From Burkholderiales bacterium (GTDB lineage Bacteria; Pseudomonadota; Gammaproteobacteria; Burkholderiales; SG8-41): a stretch of DNA of 64,000 nucleotides. Shown here piece by piece: positions 34,842-44,745 of the stretch (position 1 is its first letter; each line of letters starts with the position of its first letter). A program made the position numbers and the translations under genes. The notes beneath the pieces were generated by a model. It was not told the DNA's origin. It was given only the letters and a program-made list of their open reading frames with translations, and did not search any database. Location of the stretch: positions 1 to 64,000 of the forward strand of contig JADZGE010000107.1 in the NCBI GenBank assembly GCA_020854035.1, in the 5' to 3' direction.

Positions 34842-37628
34842 ATGTTCGTGATGGATGGCCTGATGGCACGGCTTGCGGCGCTTGTCGCGTGCGTCCTCGT
34901 GCTTGCCGGTTGCGGGCCAAGAGGCGCGGATCCGGAAAAGCTCCTCGCCGCCGCAAAGGCGGAGCAGGACAAGGGCAATTACGGCGCCGCCATCATACAG
35001 TTGAAGAATGCCGTCCAGGCGGTGCCCGACAATGCGGAGGCACGCTTTCAGCTCGGTATGGCGTATTCGGCGACCGGCGATTTCGCGTCCGCCGAGAAGG
35101 AGCTGCGCCGCGCCGCGGAGCTGCGCCACGACCCCTCGAAGGTCGCCGTGCCGCTCGCCCGGGCGATGCTCGCGATCGGCGAATTCCAGAAGGTCCGGGA
35201 CGAGGTCCGGCCCGAGAGCGTAACGAGCCCCGGGGTCCAGGCGGAACTCACGGCGCTGCGCGGCCTCGCCGAACTCGGCCTGCGGCGCGAGAAGGAAGGG
35301 CGCGCTCTCCTGGAGCAGGCCCTGGCGAAACAGCCTGAGCTCGTGGACGCGCTCCTCGGGCTCGCGCGCCTTGCCGTCGCGGACAGGAAGATCGACGAGG
35401 CGGCCGCTCTGGTCGAACGCGCGGTGAAGGCGGCGCCGAAGAGCGCGGAGGCATGGCTGATGCGAGCCGAGTTGAATCGCATGCGCGGGGGCGAAGATCC
35501 GGCCGCCGGTTACCGCAAGGTGATCGAGCTCAATCCCGAGAACGTCCCGGCGCGGCTGGGACTCATCAACACCCTGCTCGCGGCGGGCAACACCGAGGAG
35601 GCGGGCAAAGTACTCGCGGAGGCGCGCAAGCTCGCGCCGGGCAACCCGCTCGTGCGCTATACCGAGGGCCTGCTCGAGTTCCGGAAAAAGAACTACGCGG
35701 GAGCCCGCGAGGCGGTGCTGCAGGTGCTGAAGGTCGCGCCGAACCACATGCCGAGCGTGCTGCTCGCCGGCAGCGTCGAATACGCGCTCGGCGCGCACGT
35801 CCAGGCGCAAACCCACCTCGCGCGCGTGCTCGAGCGCGCGCCCGGCAACCTCTACGCCCGAAGGCTTCTCGTTTCCTCGCTCGCCCGCACCGGCAACACG
35901 CAGCGCGCGCAGGAAGTGCTTGCGCCCGCGCTCGCGCAGGCGCCGGGTGACACCATGCTGCTCAGCATGGCGGGGGAACTCGCCATGCAGGCCAATGATT
36001 TCGCCCGGGCGCGCGAGTACTTCGACAGAGCCGCGAAGATCGATCCGAAGAGCGCCGGCGCGCGCACCGGCCTCGCGGTGAGCCGCCTTGCCGGGGGTGA
36101 CGCGGACTCGGGCCTCGCCGACCTCGAGGCCGCGGTGGAACTCGATTCCACGCGTTACCAGGCCGATATCCTGCTCGTGACGACGCACCTGCAGCGCTCG
36201 CGCTTCGACCAGGCGTTGAAGGCGGCGCAGACACTGGAGAAGAAGCAGCCCGAGAACCCGCTCACCTACAACCTGAAAGCCGCAGCCTACCTCGGCAAGA
36301 AGGACGTCAAGTCCGCGCGCCGCGAACTCGAGCGCGCGCTGGAGCTGCGGCCCACCTACCTCCCGGCCGCGATCAACCTCGCGCAGCTCGATCTGCAGGA
36401 GAAGAAGCCGCAGGACGCCCGCAGGCGGATCGAGGCGATCGTGCAGAAGGACAGGGACAACGTGCAGGCGCTGCTCGCGCTCGCCAATCTGGGGCCGCGC
36501 ATCGGGGCGACCGAGAAGGAGCAGGTGGAGTGGCTGGAGCGGGCGGGCCGGGCAAGCCCGGGGACCGTGCAACCGAAGCTCATGCTCGCGCGCTTTCACG
36601 CGCAGGCGGGCGACGCGAAGAAGGCGCTCGGGATCGCGCAGCAGGCCGCCGCGGCGAATCCGGATAACCCGGAGGTGCTCGAGACACTGGGCTCGATACA
36701 GATCGCGGCCGGCGAGAAGAACCAGGCGCTCGCTACCTACACCCGCCTTGCGGCGCTGCAGCCGAAGTCGCCGATGGCGCACTACCGCCTCGCGAGTGCC
36801 CAGTCGCTGAACGGTGATAACACGGGCGCCCGCGGGTCGTTGCGCAAGGCGCTCGAACTGCGCCCCGATTTCCCGGAGGCCCAGATGGCGCTTGCCGACC
36901 TGGAGATCCGCGCCGGGCGCTATGCCCAGGCGATGGACATTGCCCGCCAGGCGCAGAAGCGATCGGCGAAGTCGCCGCTCGGCTACGTCATGGAGGGTGA
37001 CGTCCTGATGGCGCAGAAGCAGTATCCGCAGGCCGCGAAGGCATACGACACGGCGTTCGGGCTCGGCAGGAACAGCGCCCTCGCGATCAAGCTCCACGCG
37101 GCGTTCAGCCGGGCCGGAAAACCGGACGAAGCGGATGCCCGCCTCGCGCAGTGGCTGAAGATGGCGCCCGAGGACGTGCCGGCACGACTCTACGCGGCCG
37201 ATGCGGGGCTGAAGGCGGGCAAGTACAAGGTCGCGATCGAGCACTACGAGTGGCTCCTCGGCAAACAGCCCGAGAACGTGGTGGCGCTCAACAACCTCGC
37301 CTGGGCCTACCAGCAGGCGAAGGACAAGCGTGCGCTCGAAACGGCCGAACGCGCGCACAAGCTCAAGCCCGATAACCCCGCGATCATCGACACGCTCGGG
37401 TGGATCCTGGTCGAACAGGGCGACTACAAGCGCGCGACGGCGCTCTTGCAAAAGGCCGTTGCCGCCGCGCCCAAGGCCCCCGCCATCCGCTACCACCTCG
37501 CCCAGGCGTGGCTCAAGTCCGGTGACAAGGTGAAGGCGCGCGAGGAACTGGAGCGGCTCCTTGCCGGAGAGACGGCGTTTCCCGAGCGGGACGAGGCGCT
37601 CGGACTCCTGCGCCAGTTGCGGAAATGA
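34842..37628 (+). CDS. prsT: TPR-repeat lipoprotein of the XrtA/PEP-CTERM system, PrsT copy 2
   Basis: 928 residues from the ATG at 34842, preceded by an AGGAG ribosome-binding site about 8 bases away. The signal ends with lipobox LAGC ([16 protein letters not shown]). The whole mature part is TPR repeats, with clear units such as [20 protein letters not shown] near the start and the closing [20 protein letters not shown], shared in kind with copies 1 and 3. It overlaps the methyltransferase-like gene by the four bases ATGA, so the two are translationally coupled. No sigma-54 site directly precedes it; it may be read from the 34282 promoter through the small gene, or from an unseen promoter in the 262-base gap. 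Function is as for copy 1. Confidence 0.94.
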   Translation: MFVMDGLMARLAALVACVLVLAGCGPRGADPEKLLAAAKAEQDKGNYGAAIIQLKNAVQAVPDNAEARFQLGMAYSATGDFASAEKELRRAAELRHDPSKVAVPLARAMLAIGEFQKVRDEVRPESVTSPGVQAELTALRGLAELGLRREKEGRALLEQALAKQPELVDALLGLARLAVADRKIDEAAALVERAVKAAPKSAEAWLMRAELNRMRGGEDPAAGYRKVIELNPENVPARLGLINTLLAAGNTEEAGKVLAEARKLAPGNPLVRYTEGLLEFRKKNYAGAREAVLQVLKVAPNHMPSVLLAGSVEYALGAHVQAQTHLARVLERAPGNLYARRLLVSSLARTGNTQRAQEVLAPALAQAPGDTMLLSMAGELAMQANDFARAREYFDRAAKIDPKSAGARTGLAVSRLAGGDADSGLADLEAAVELDSTRYQADILLVTTHLQRSRFDQALKAAQTLEKKQPENPLTYNLKAAAYLGKKDVKSARRELERALELRPTYLPAAINLAQLDLQEKKPQDARRRIEAIVQKDRDNVQALLALANLGPRIGATEKEQVEWLERAGRASPGTVQPKLMLARFHAQAGDAKKALGIAQQAAAANPDNPEVLETLGSIQIAAGEKNQALATYTRLAALQPKSPMAHYRLASAQSLNGDNTGARGSLRKALELRPDFPEAQMALADLEIRAGRYAQAMDIARQAQKRSAKSPLGYVMEGDVLMAQKQYPQAAKAYDTAFGLGRNSALAIKLHAAFSRAGKPDEADARLAQWLKMAPEDVPARLYAADAGLKAGKYKVAIEHYEWLLGKQPENVVALNNLAWAYQQAKDKRALETAERAHKLKPDNPAIIDTLGWILVEQGDYKRATALLQKAVAAAPKAPAIRYHLAQAWLKSGDKVKAREELERLLAGETAFPERDEALGLLRQLRK

Positions 37629-38476
37629 AATTCGTGATGGCCCGCGGGCCCGGCAACCTCGTGCGATTGCTGCGGGCGTTGCCCGCCTGCGTGCTCGCCG
37701 CGGCCGCGGTCGCGGCGTGGAGCGCGCAGCCCGGCGCGAGCTACCAGCCGAAGGCCGGGCAAGAGGGCAAGGACGTGATCTGGATGCCCACGCCGACCCC
37801 GCTCACCGGGCGCATGCTGGACTTGGCCCGGGTGTCGGCGAAGGATTACGTGATCGATCTCGGTTCGGGAGACGGGCGGCTCGTCATCGCGGCGGCAAAA
37901 CGAGGGGCGCGGGCGCTCGGTATCGAGTACAACGCGGACCTCGTGGAACTCTCCCGGCGCGCGGCGGCGAAGGAGGGCGTCGGGGACCGGGCGCGCTTCG
38001 AGAAGGCCGACATCTTCCAGAGCGACTACTCGAAGGCCACGGTCGTCACCCTGTTTCTCCTCCCCGATCTGAATCTCAGGCTTCGGCCGGCGCTCCTCAA
38101 GCTCGCGCCCGGCACGCGCATCGTGTCGAATTCCTTCGAGATGGGCGAATGGAAAGCGGACCAGTCGGTTACCGTGACCGAGCACTGCAAGGTCTACTGC
38201 AGGGGATTTCTCTGGATCGTGCCTGCGGAGGTCGCCGGCCGCTGGATCCTTCCGGAGGGCGAGCTGCGCCTCAAGCAGGACTACCAGATGGTTTCCGGGA
38301 GCCTGGTTGCGGCCGATCAGGAGACGATGGTGACGGGCAGAGTCCGCGGCGAGGAGATCGTCCTTACTGCCGCCGACGCGGTCTACACTGGCCGGGTCGG
38401 GGCGGAAACGATCGAGGGGACCATCCGGGTTGGCGCGCATACGGTCAAGTGGCGGGCAAAGCGGGAACGGCCCTGA
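37625..38476 (+). CDS. SAM-dependent methyltransferase-fold protein with predicted signal peptide
   Basis: 283 residues, its start overlapping the stop of prsT-2 (ATGA). The N-terminus has a positive n-region and a hydrophobic core ([14 protein letters not shown]), so export is predicted. Residues about 55-180 form a class I methyltransferase core with motif [17 protein letters not shown] and an acidic strand end [11 protein letters not shown]. The C-terminal third (about 200-283) is beta-rich. SAM is cytoplasmic, so a secreted methyltransferase is odd: either the N-terminal segment is an uncleaved membrane anchor facing in, or the domain no longer methylates. Coupling to PrsT suggests a shared process. 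The fold is clear; the substrate is unknown. Confidence 0.8.
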   Translation: MKFVMARGPGNLVRLLRALPACVLAAAAVAAWSAQPGASYQPKAGQEGKDVIWMPTPTPLTGRMLDLARVSAKDYVIDLGSGDGRLVIAAAKRGARALGIEYNADLVELSRRAAAKEGVGDRARFEKADIFQSDYSKATVVTLFLLPDLNLRLRPALLKLAPGTRIVSNSFEMGEWKADQSVTVTEHCKVYCRGFLWIVPAEVAGRWILPEGELRLKQDYQMVSGSLVAADQETMVTGRVRGEEIVLTAADAVYTGRVGAETIEGTIRVGAHTVKWRAKRERP

Positions 38477-38672
38477 ACGTAATGGCCCCCGAGGATTGCC
38501 TCGATATGCCCTGCTGTTCGCGGGATACCGCAAGTTTTATGCAAGAAGTCAATTACTTGAGCAATCTTTGTGGCGTGGCAGCCTGCCAGGCTTGCTCCTG
38601 ACAGCCGCTTGAGAACTTGGTCGCGACGAGGACCGATATACTCCCGGGGTTCGCGGTGCCGGTCACGGGTCC

Positions 38673-38689
38673 TGTCAGAAAATTTAACA
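38673..38689. promoter_or_regulatory. 17-bp dyad, proposed PrsR activator site (pepA, distal)
   Basis: TGTCAGAAAATTTAACA; reverse complement TGTTAAATTTTCTGACA. It aligns with the 24923/31106 copies in the reverse orientation (TGT..AAA..GACA). Confidence 0.55.
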
Positions 38690-38782
38690 AGGGATGTGGT
38701 GGAAACAGTGCGGGAAAATCATGCAATTTCAAAAGGATGGAGACTATTTCCGCGTGTCCCGGAGCGCGCGTCGGGCTGGCGC

Positions 38783-38799
38783 TGTCAGAAATCTTTACA
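38783..38799. promoter_or_regulatory. 17-bp dyad, proposed PrsR activator site (pepA, proximal)
   Basis: TGTCAGAAATCTTTACA; reverse complement TGTAAAGATTTCTGACA, close to TGTAAAAAAATCCGACA. It lies 75 bases before the sigma-54 promoter. Confidence 0.62.
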
Positions 38800-38873
38800 C
38801 TTCGGCTGCCTCGGCCGGCGCCACGCACCGGGGTATTTTCGTAAACTATTGAAAAATTAACAATAAATTAATC

Positions 38874-38889
38874 TGGCACGCTACGTGCT
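38874..38889 (+). promoter_or_regulatory. Sigma-54 promoter of pepA
   Basis: TGGCACGCTACGTGCT has a perfect -24 box (TGGCACG) and a -12 box with GTGC for TTGC, correctly spaced. The predicted start near 38900 gives a leader of about 51 bases. Confidence 0.7.
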
Positions 38890-38950
38890 TTACCCGTGGG
38901 CGAAGGATCCAGGTAGTCGGAATCCAGAACTGAACCGAAAGGAGTCCCAG

Positions 38951-39940
38951 ATGAATGCAGTCAAGAAAGCCCTGATCGCTTCGGCGGTAGGCATGGCGCT
39001 CGCCGGAACCGCGCAGGCCGGCAGCGTGCTATTCGACGTGAACGGCGGCGCGGGCGCAAACGTTGTCGGCGTCGACCAGTTCTACATTTCGGTCTTCGAC
39101 TGGGCGCCGGGCAACCTGTTGATAGCGGACACGACGCCGCTTGGCACCGTGACCAACCCGGTCGCAATCTACTCGCAGTCGTTCCTGAGCTCGATGTTGA
39201 AGGCAGGCGGCGGCGGCTTTACCTACGGCGGGGCGTTCCCGGGCCAGTTGACCTACCAGCTGCGGACGTGGGCGGACGCGACGGCCGATGGCAGCGCGAT
39301 CCAGTATGCGGCCGGGACGGTGCCCTCGGGGTCGTCGAACTTCTTCGAGATCTACTATCACACCTCCGCGGTCACGAGCGACGTGACGGGCTGCGGCTAC
39401 GGCGCCAACCAGACCGCTCCGTGCGGCGCGTTCCCCGGCACTCTGATCTACAGTGGAACAGCCGACATCGTCGATACCGCGTCCCTGACGCAGACCGGCA
39501 CCACGATCGGCGGTCTTGACCAGAGTTCGGACGGTAGCGACGTGGACGGCGGAGTCACGACGCGCACACTGGGTCTTGGCACGCTCACCCTCGCGGTCAA
39601 TACGGTCTCCTACGACGGCGCCTTCTTCCTGACCGACATCGACAGCCTGTCCGTCGATATCGAGCACACCGAGCAGGGCGGCGGCTCGCCGTTCAAGCAG
39701 GCGAACCCGTCCGACCAGGTGGTCGGCAACGCGCCGGACTATGGTGACGGCATCAACAACATCGGTGTCGGTTCGTGTGGCGGTGCGGGCAGCGGCCCCT
39801 GCGACGTGCACCTGCAAAGCGATGCCTCGTCGAGCGTGCTGACCCAGGCGCCGGAACCGCAGTCCCTCGCGCTCCTGGGACTCGGCCTCGCGGCGTTCGG
39901 TGCGATGAACCTCCGCCGGCGCGCGAAGCAGCGCTCGTGA
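38951..39940 (+). CDS. pepA: PEP-CTERM sorted protein, flocculation-associated PepA-like
   Basis: 329 residues from the ATG at 38951, with GGAG six bases before it. A signal peptide (MNAVKKALIASAVGMALAGT, cleavage after AQA) leads to a Gly/Thr/Asp-rich surface protein, then a full PEP-CTERM signal: APEP, hydrophobic LALLGLGLAAFGA, basic RRRAKQR. The segment VVGVDQFYISVFDWAPGNLL near the mature N-terminus, with its aromatic DWAPGN, resembles the floc-associated PepA proteins of Zoogloea-like bacteria, where such a protein is needed for floc formation. That match is from memory, so the name is tentative. Sigma-54 and dyad sites lie upstream and a strong terminator directly downstream, making it a monocistronic, probably highly expressed gene. 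Confidence 0.85.
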   Translation: MNAVKKALIASAVGMALAGTAQAGSVLFDVNGGAGANVVGVDQFYISVFDWAPGNLLIADTTPLGTVTNPVAIYSQSFLSSMLKAGGGGFTYGGAFPGQLTYQLRTWADATADGSAIQYAAGTVPSGSSNFFEIYYHTSAVTSDVTGCGYGANQTAPCGAFPGTLIYSGTADIVDTASLTQTGTTIGGLDQSSDGSDVDGGVTTRTLGLGTLTLAVNTVSYDGAFFLTDIDSLSVDIEHTEQGGGSPFKQANPSDQVVGNAPDYGDGINNIGVGSCGGAGSGPCDVHLQSDASSSVLTQAPEPQSLALLGLGLAAFGAMNLRRRAKQRS

Positions 39941-39992
39941 GCCGGCCGGCCGGCTGATCCTTCGCTTCGCGATTCAGTCTCTGGATCCTGAA

Positions 39993-40018
39993 AGCGGCCC
40001 CTCGGGGCCGCTTTTTTT
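39993..40018 (+). terminator. Rho-independent terminator after pepA
   Basis: An 8-bp stem AGCGGCCC / GGGCCGCT with loop CTCG is followed by seven T residues. It lies 52 bases after the pepA stop. Confidence 0.92.
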
Positions 40019-40090
40019 ATACTCCCGCGGAATGATCATGAAGGCGGCCGGCGACATCCGTGCCAGCGAGCGGGAAGGAGGCAGGTGGCG

Positions 40091-41800
40091 GTGAAGGCCC
40101 GGCGAACTCCGGTTCGGGGCGAGGGCGAGCGCTCCGCGCTCTCGCGCGGGCTGGCGCAGGCGCAGGCCTTGCATCGCGCCGGCCGTCTCCCCGAGGCCGA
40201 GCGGCTCTACCGGGAGTTGCTGCGCTCCCGGGGACATCACCCGGATCTGGTGAATGCGCTCGCTTCGCTCTGCATCCGGCAGGGGCGGGCGGCCGAGGCG
40301 GTGCCGCTCCTCGAAGGCGTGCTCCGCCGCGACCCCGGGTGCGCGGAGGCGCACCACCAACTGGGTAATGCCCTTGATGCGTCGGGGCGGCCCGTGGAGG
40401 CCATGGCGCGATACCGGCAGGCGACCGTGCTCGACCCCGCCATGGCCGCGGCCCACAACAACCTCGGCAGGGCGCTCGCCGCCGCCGGGTACCGCGACGA
40501 GGCGTGCCTGAGCTACGAGCGGGCCATCGCGTTGCGGCCGGACTACGCGCTCGCGCACTACAACCTCGGCAACACGCTGAGCGCGCTCGAGCGCAAGGAC
40601 GAGGCGATCGCGTCCTACCGCCGCGCCATCGCGATCGCGCCGGAGCACGCGGAATCGCACAATAACCTCGGCAACGCGTTTAACGACCTCGGCCGCTTCG
40701 AGAACGCAATTGCCTCGTACCGGGAGGCGATCCGCGTCCGGCCGGGGATGGCCGAGGCGCATCACAATCTCGGCGCCACGCTCAAGGATCTCCAGCGCCA
40801 TGGCGAGGCGCTCGCCAGCCTCGAGCGAGCGCTCGATATCGACCCCGGACACGCGGGCGCGCGCTTCCAGCGGAGCACGCTGCGCCTCGCGCTCGGCGAG
40901 TACGAGACGGGCTGGCCGGAGTACGAATGGCGCTGGCGGATACGCGGCGCCGAGCGCGAGCGCGGATTCCGTGAGCCGCTCTGGCTGGGCTCGCCGCCGC
41001 CGGCGGGAAAGACCATCCTCGTTCACGCCGAACAGGGTTACGGCGACACGCTCCAGTTCGTGCGCTACGCGCCGCATCTTGCCGCGCTCGGCGCGCGGGT
41101 GATCCTGGAAGTGCAGCGCCCGCTCGCCCGCCTGCTGCAAGGGATGCCGGGCATCGCGACGGTGGTAGCGCGCGGCGAAGCCCTGCCGCCGTTCGATCTG
41201 CAGTGCCCGATGATGAGCCTGCCGCTCGCGCTCGGAACGACCCTCGCATCGATTCCCGCCGCGACGCCGTACCTTGCGCCGCCGCGTGACCGTGTCGCGT
41301 ACTGGCGCGCCGCGGTCGGCGAATCCGGCACCCCCGGAGTCGGGCTCTGCTGGGCCGGTTCATCGCGCGCCGGCAATCCGGCGGCGTTCCGGATCGACCG
41401 CCGCCGCAGCCTCACGCTCGCGCAACTCGCCCCGCTCGCGGCGGTGGGCGGCGTGCGCTTCTTCAGCCTGCAGAAAGGCCCGGCCGCGACCCAGGCACCG
41501 CCCGCCGGCATGACGCTCGTCGATCGCGCCGGGGAGCTGGAAGATTTCGCCGATACCGCGGCGCTCGTCGCGGCGCTCGACCTCGTGATATCGGTCGATA
41601 CCGCGGTCGCGCATCTTGCCGCGGCCCTCGGGAAGCCGGTGTGGATGCTCTCCCGGTTCGACGCGTGCTGGCGCTGGCTCACCGACCGTGACGACAGCCC
41701 GTGGTACCCCACGCTGCGGCTATATCGCCAGGAGACTCCCGGGGATTGGTCCAGCCCCATCTCCCGCCTGGCCGAGGCGCTTGCCCGGCTTGCGGCCTGA
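40091..41800 (+). CDS. TPR-glycosyltransferase (GT9/GT41-like) protein
   Basis: 569 residues from the GTG at 40091. A second in-frame GTG six bases earlier is only 3 bases from the AAGGAGG ribosome-binding site (40075-40081), so the one at nine bases' distance is preferred. Residues about 20-270 are seven or so TPR units (repeated AHNNLGRAL, AHYNLGNTL, SHNNLGNAF, AHHNLGATL). The C-terminal half is a GT-B-like domain with WPEYEWRW, LVHAEQGYGDTLQFVRYA and LVISVDTAVAHLAAALGKPVW. The last is the ADP-heptose-type transferase signature. Such TPR-fused enzymes probably glycosylate proteins, as OGT does, and the giant adhesin encoded nearby is a possible target. A paralogue is cut by the right edge of the window. 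Confidence 0.9.
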   Translation: MKARRTPVRGEGERSALSRGLAQAQALHRAGRLPEAERLYRELLRSRGHHPDLVNALASLCIRQGRAAEAVPLLEGVLRRDPGCAEAHHQLGNALDASGRPVEAMARYRQATVLDPAMAAAHNNLGRALAAAGYRDEACLSYERAIALRPDYALAHYNLGNTLSALERKDEAIASYRRAIAIAPEHAESHNNLGNAFNDLGRFENAIASYREAIRVRPGMAEAHHNLGATLKDLQRHGEALASLERALDIDPGHAGARFQRSTLRLALGEYETGWPEYEWRWRIRGAERERGFREPLWLGSPPPAGKTILVHAEQGYGDTLQFVRYAPHLAALGARVILEVQRPLARLLQGMPGIATVVARGEALPPFDLQCPMMSLPLALGTTLASIPAATPYLAPPRDRVAYWRAAVGESGTPGVGLCWAGSSRAGNPAAFRIDRRRSLTLAQLAPLAAVGGVRFFSLQKGPAATQAPPAGMTLVDRAGELEDFADTAALVAALDLVISVDTAVAHLAAALGKPVWMLSRFDACWRWLTDRDDSPWYPTLRLYRQETPGDWSSPISRLAEALARLAA

Positions 41801-41820
41801 TCACCGCGCGGAAACGATCG

Positions 41821-44598
41821 TCACAGCCCGCTCAGCAGCTCGCGCGCCTTGTTGCCGTAGGCGGCGCTCTTCATCGCGATGACCGACTCGGCCTCCCGGC
41901 GCGCGCCGCTCTTGTTGCCGGCGCGTGCCATGGCGACCGCGAGGTGGTAGGTAATCTCGTCGCTCCCCGGCTTGAGGCGCTTCGCGTTTTCGATGAGCGG
42001 CAGGCCGTCGCTCACCTTGCCGTTCTCCACGAGCACCCACCCGTAGGTGTCGAGGACGTTGGCATCGTTGCCGGCCACTTCGTGCGCGCGCTTCGCCACC
42101 TCGACCGCCCTGGGATTGCCGAGCGCGAGGTAGCAGATCGCCAGGTTGTTGAGCGCAAGTATCTCCTTCGGGGCGGCCTGCAGCACCTGCTCGTAGTGCG
42201 CCGCGGCCGCCCCGAAGCGGCCGTCGGCGAGATGGGCGTCGGCGAGTACCAGACGCGTCGCCTGGTCGCGGGGGTTGCGCTCGAGCCACTGCTCCAGTCC
42301 CCCTATCGCTTCCGCCCGGCTACCCGCGCGGGTGCGCGCCACGTAGATCTTGACCGCGTTGCTTCCCGTCCGGCTGCGGTCGAACGCGGCCTCGTAGGCC
42401 TTCACGGCTTCCGCCGGACGCTTCGCGCGCAGCAGCGCTTCGCCTTCCAGCTCGTAGCCCTGCGCCGCGTGCGGCGCGAGTCGCTTCACCTCCGCCGCGG
42501 TTTTCAGCGCGAGATCCGTGCGGCCCTGGTTGATCTGCAGCCCCGCGAGCGCCGCCCACGCGGGAACATAGGCGGCATCGAGTTCGATCGCCTTGCGCAG
42601 CGTGGACTCCGCGCCCTTCGCCTCGCCGCCGGCCTGCTGCGCGACGGACAGCCGGTAGTAGGCGGCAGGCTGGCGCGGGGCGAGTTGCGTCATCTTGACG
42701 TAGCTCTGAATCGCGCCGTTGTATTCCCGCGCGGCCATCTGGGCGGTGCCCAGCACGTCGAGCGCGGCGGGGCTGGAGGGGTTGCGCGAGGCGGCCTCGC
42801 GGGCGTACTCGAGTGCCTTCGCGGCGTTGCCCACCGAGAGGTAGTGCGCGGAGAGCATGCCGAGCGTCTCGATCGCGCCCGGCCGCGCCGCGCGCGCCCG
42901 CTCCAGCCACTTCAGCGCCGCCGCCTTGTCGTTCTCGCGCGACGCGAGCTCGGCGAGCGCCAGCATCGCCCTCACGTTCTTCTGGTCCTTCGCGACGATC
43001 TGCTCGAACCGGTGGCGGGCGTCGGCGCTCTTCTTCTCGGCGACGTCGATCGTCGCGAGGTTCGCGGCCGCGGGGAAGTAGCGCGGGTCGAGCTCGAGGG
43101 CGCGCTCGAAATTCCTGCGCGCCGCGGCCGGATCCTTGCGCTCGAGATTGATGATCCCCGCCAGGTTGTGCGGGACGGGGCTCTTCGGCTCCTTCGCCTG
43201 GAGCCGCGTCACCGCTTCGAGAGCCTTCGCGAAGTCTCCCCGCCGGTAGAGGGTCGTGATGAGGATGTAATCGGCGCGCTGCCCGGGGCCCTCGAGCTTC
43301 GAGAGGGCCTCGAGCTCCGCGAGCGCCTGCTCCGTTTCGCCGCGTTGCAACTGCACCGCGGCGAGCGAAGTCCGCAGCTTCGGGTCGTCCGGCCTGGCGG
43401 CAAGGGCCCGCTGGTAGTACTCCCCGGCGCGGTCGAGGCTGCCGCCCAGGAAGAGCGCGTCCGCCGCGATGGCGAGCACGGTGTGGTCGGTCATCTTCGC
43501 GGTCAGCACCGGTTCGAGGGTCTCGAACGCCTCCTTGCCCTTGCGCATCTCGATCTGGGCGGCTGCGAGGAGTTTGCGGGCGGTGAGGTTGGACGGGTGC
43601 CGGGCGAGGAACTTGGAGAGGATCTGTTCGGCGGAGGCGTGCGAGCCCCGGGAGTGCGCGATGAGTCCCGCCAGCAGTTGCGCCGCGGGGTAGTCCGGCA
43701 GGATCTTGAGCGCATGTTGCACGGCGATCTCGGCGTCGGCGAGCTTGCCTTCCCTCACCAGCACCAGCGCCCTCAGGTAGTGGCCGACGGGGATGTTGCG
43801 CGACACGCGCGCGATGGCCTCGACGTCCTTGCGCGCTTCCGCGAGCTTGTTCAGGTGAATCATGAGCGTCGCGCGGGCGACGTGGACCGGAATCATCCCC
43901 TTGCGCAGCGCGATGATCGCGTCGTAAACCGGCGCGGCTTCGGCGCTGCGCTTCAGGAGGTGCAGGAGGTCCGCGCGCAGCATGAGCGCCTCGACGTTCT
44001 TCGGCTGCGCGGCGAGGAGCGCGTCCACCGCCGCGAGGGCCTCGGCGGGAGTCGCCTCGGTGAGCAGCAGCCGGGCGTGGAGGAGCGCCGTTTGCGCGTG
44101 GTTCGGACCGGTCCGGGCCGCGGCGGCAAGCGATCGCTTCGCGTTCTCGCGATCGCGCTGCAGCAGGTAGGCGCGCCCGCGCATGGCGTGGATCACCGTC
44201 ACGGGCTCCGGCTCGAAGCTGTCGAGCGGGCGGATCTCCGAGATGACTTTCGCCGCCTGGCCGTCGGCGACAAGCGCTCGCGCGAGTTCGGCGTGGACCC
44301 TTCCGCCCTCGACGAGGCCGAGCTCGATCGCGCGGCGCAACTCGGCCTCGGCTTCCTTGAACTTGCCCGACTCGTTGTCGATGGTGCCGAGCAGCAGGCG
44401 CGCGCGCGCGTTCTCGGGATTTCGCGCGAGCGCGCTCTTCGCCTCGATCGCGGCGCCGGGAAGGTCACCGGAGGCGAAGCGCGACTGCGCGTCCGCGAGG
44501 ATCTCCGGTTCCGACTTCGAGCAGCCGCCGACGAGTGTTGCGAGGGCGGCGGCGGCAAGCGCGGCGCGGAGAGCGCGGGCGATCGATCGAGGACTCAT
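41821..44598 (-). CDS. prsT: TPR-repeat lipoprotein of the XrtA/PEP-CTERM system, PrsT copy 3
   Basis: 925 residues from the ATG complementary to 44596-44598. The signal ends in lipobox VGGC (LAAAALATLVGGCSKSEPE). TPR repeats fill the rest, with the familiar closing DTYGWVLVENGKVSDGLPL. It is convergent with the TPR-glycosyltransferase gene (20-base gap). A sigma-54 promoter lies 84 bases upstream, so it is expected to be controlled with copy 1 and the PEP-CTERM genes. The three copies share length and ending but differ in much of the central repeat region, so they are diverged paralogues rather than a recent duplication. Confidence 0.93.
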   Translation of the reverse strand: MSPRSIARALRAALAAAALATLVGGCSKSEPEILADAQSRFASGDLPGAAIEAKSALARNPENARARLLLGTIDNESGKFKEAEAELRRAIELGLVEGGRVHAELARALVADGQAAKVISEIRPLDSFEPEPVTVIHAMRGRAYLLQRDRENAKRSLAAAARTGPNHAQTALLHARLLLTEATPAEALAAVDALLAAQPKNVEALMLRADLLHLLKRSAEAAPVYDAIIALRKGMIPVHVARATLMIHLNKLAEARKDVEAIARVSRNIPVGHYLRALVLVREGKLADAEIAVQHALKILPDYPAAQLLAGLIAHSRGSHASAEQILSKFLARHPSNLTARKLLAAAQIEMRKGKEAFETLEPVLTAKMTDHTVLAIAADALFLGGSLDRAGEYYQRALAARPDDPKLRTSLAAVQLQRGETEQALAELEALSKLEGPGQRADYILITTLYRRGDFAKALEAVTRLQAKEPKSPVPHNLAGIINLERKDPAAARRNFERALELDPRYFPAAANLATIDVAEKKSADARHRFEQIVAKDQKNVRAMLALAELASRENDKAAALKWLERARAARPGAIETLGMLSAHYLSVGNAAKALEYAREAASRNPSSPAALDVLGTAQMAAREYNGAIQSYVKMTQLAPRQPAAYYRLSVAQQAGGEAKGAESTLRKAIELDAAYVPAWAALAGLQINQGRTDLALKTAAEVKRLAPHAAQGYELEGEALLRAKRPAEAVKAYEAAFDRSRTGSNAVKIYVARTRAGSRAEAIGGLEQWLERNPRDQATRLVLADAHLADGRFGAAAAHYEQVLQAAPKEILALNNLAICYLALGNPRAVEVAKRAHEVAGNDANVLDTYGWVLVENGKVSDGLPLIENAKRLKPGSDEITYHLAVAMARAGNKSGARREAESVIAMKSAAYGNKARELLSGL

Positions 44599-44681
44599 CG
44601 GGGCTGCACCTCGTGGTTGCGGGCGTCCGGGAGGGCGCACCGGGCGCGGCGATCGGAGAAGGGAAATTCTACACCGCCGAA

Positions 44682-44697
44682 AGCAACATCCGGGCCA
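44682..44697 (-). promoter_or_regulatory. Sigma-54 promoter of prsT copy 3
   Basis: The minus strand reads TGGCCCGGATGTTGCT, an exact TGGC-N8-TTGC match, in the gap between the TIGR03032 gene and prsT-3. The predicted leader is about 73 bases. Confidence 0.75.
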
Positions 44698-44745
44698 GCG
44701 CCCCGGCGGGGCGCGGGGCGGGCGAGGCGCGCGCGGCAGCCGGTC

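Larger units (their letters stand above)
38477..38950. other. Regulatory intergenic region (474 bp) upstream of pepA
   Basis: No gene is supported in this stretch. It contains two 17-bp dyads (38673 and 38783, 110 bases apart), a sigma-54 promoter (38874-38889), an A+T-rich segment just before it (about 38838-38872) where bending or IHF binding would be expected, and the pepA ribosome-binding site (AAAGGAG ending at 38944). The first 190 bases (38477-38670) show no feature I can name. Confidence 0.6.

Noticed and set aside
34152..37496. Upstream extension of the prsT-1 frame to about 2,050 residues
   Set aside because: The extension is the antisense of prsT-2 and the regulatory region. The lipoprotein signal at 34151 marks the true start.
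40021..40090. Sigma-54-like element upstream of the TPR-glycosyltransferase (CGGCGACATCCGTGCC)
   Set aside because: Only the GG/GC spacing fits; both boxes deviate and it would leave a very short leader.
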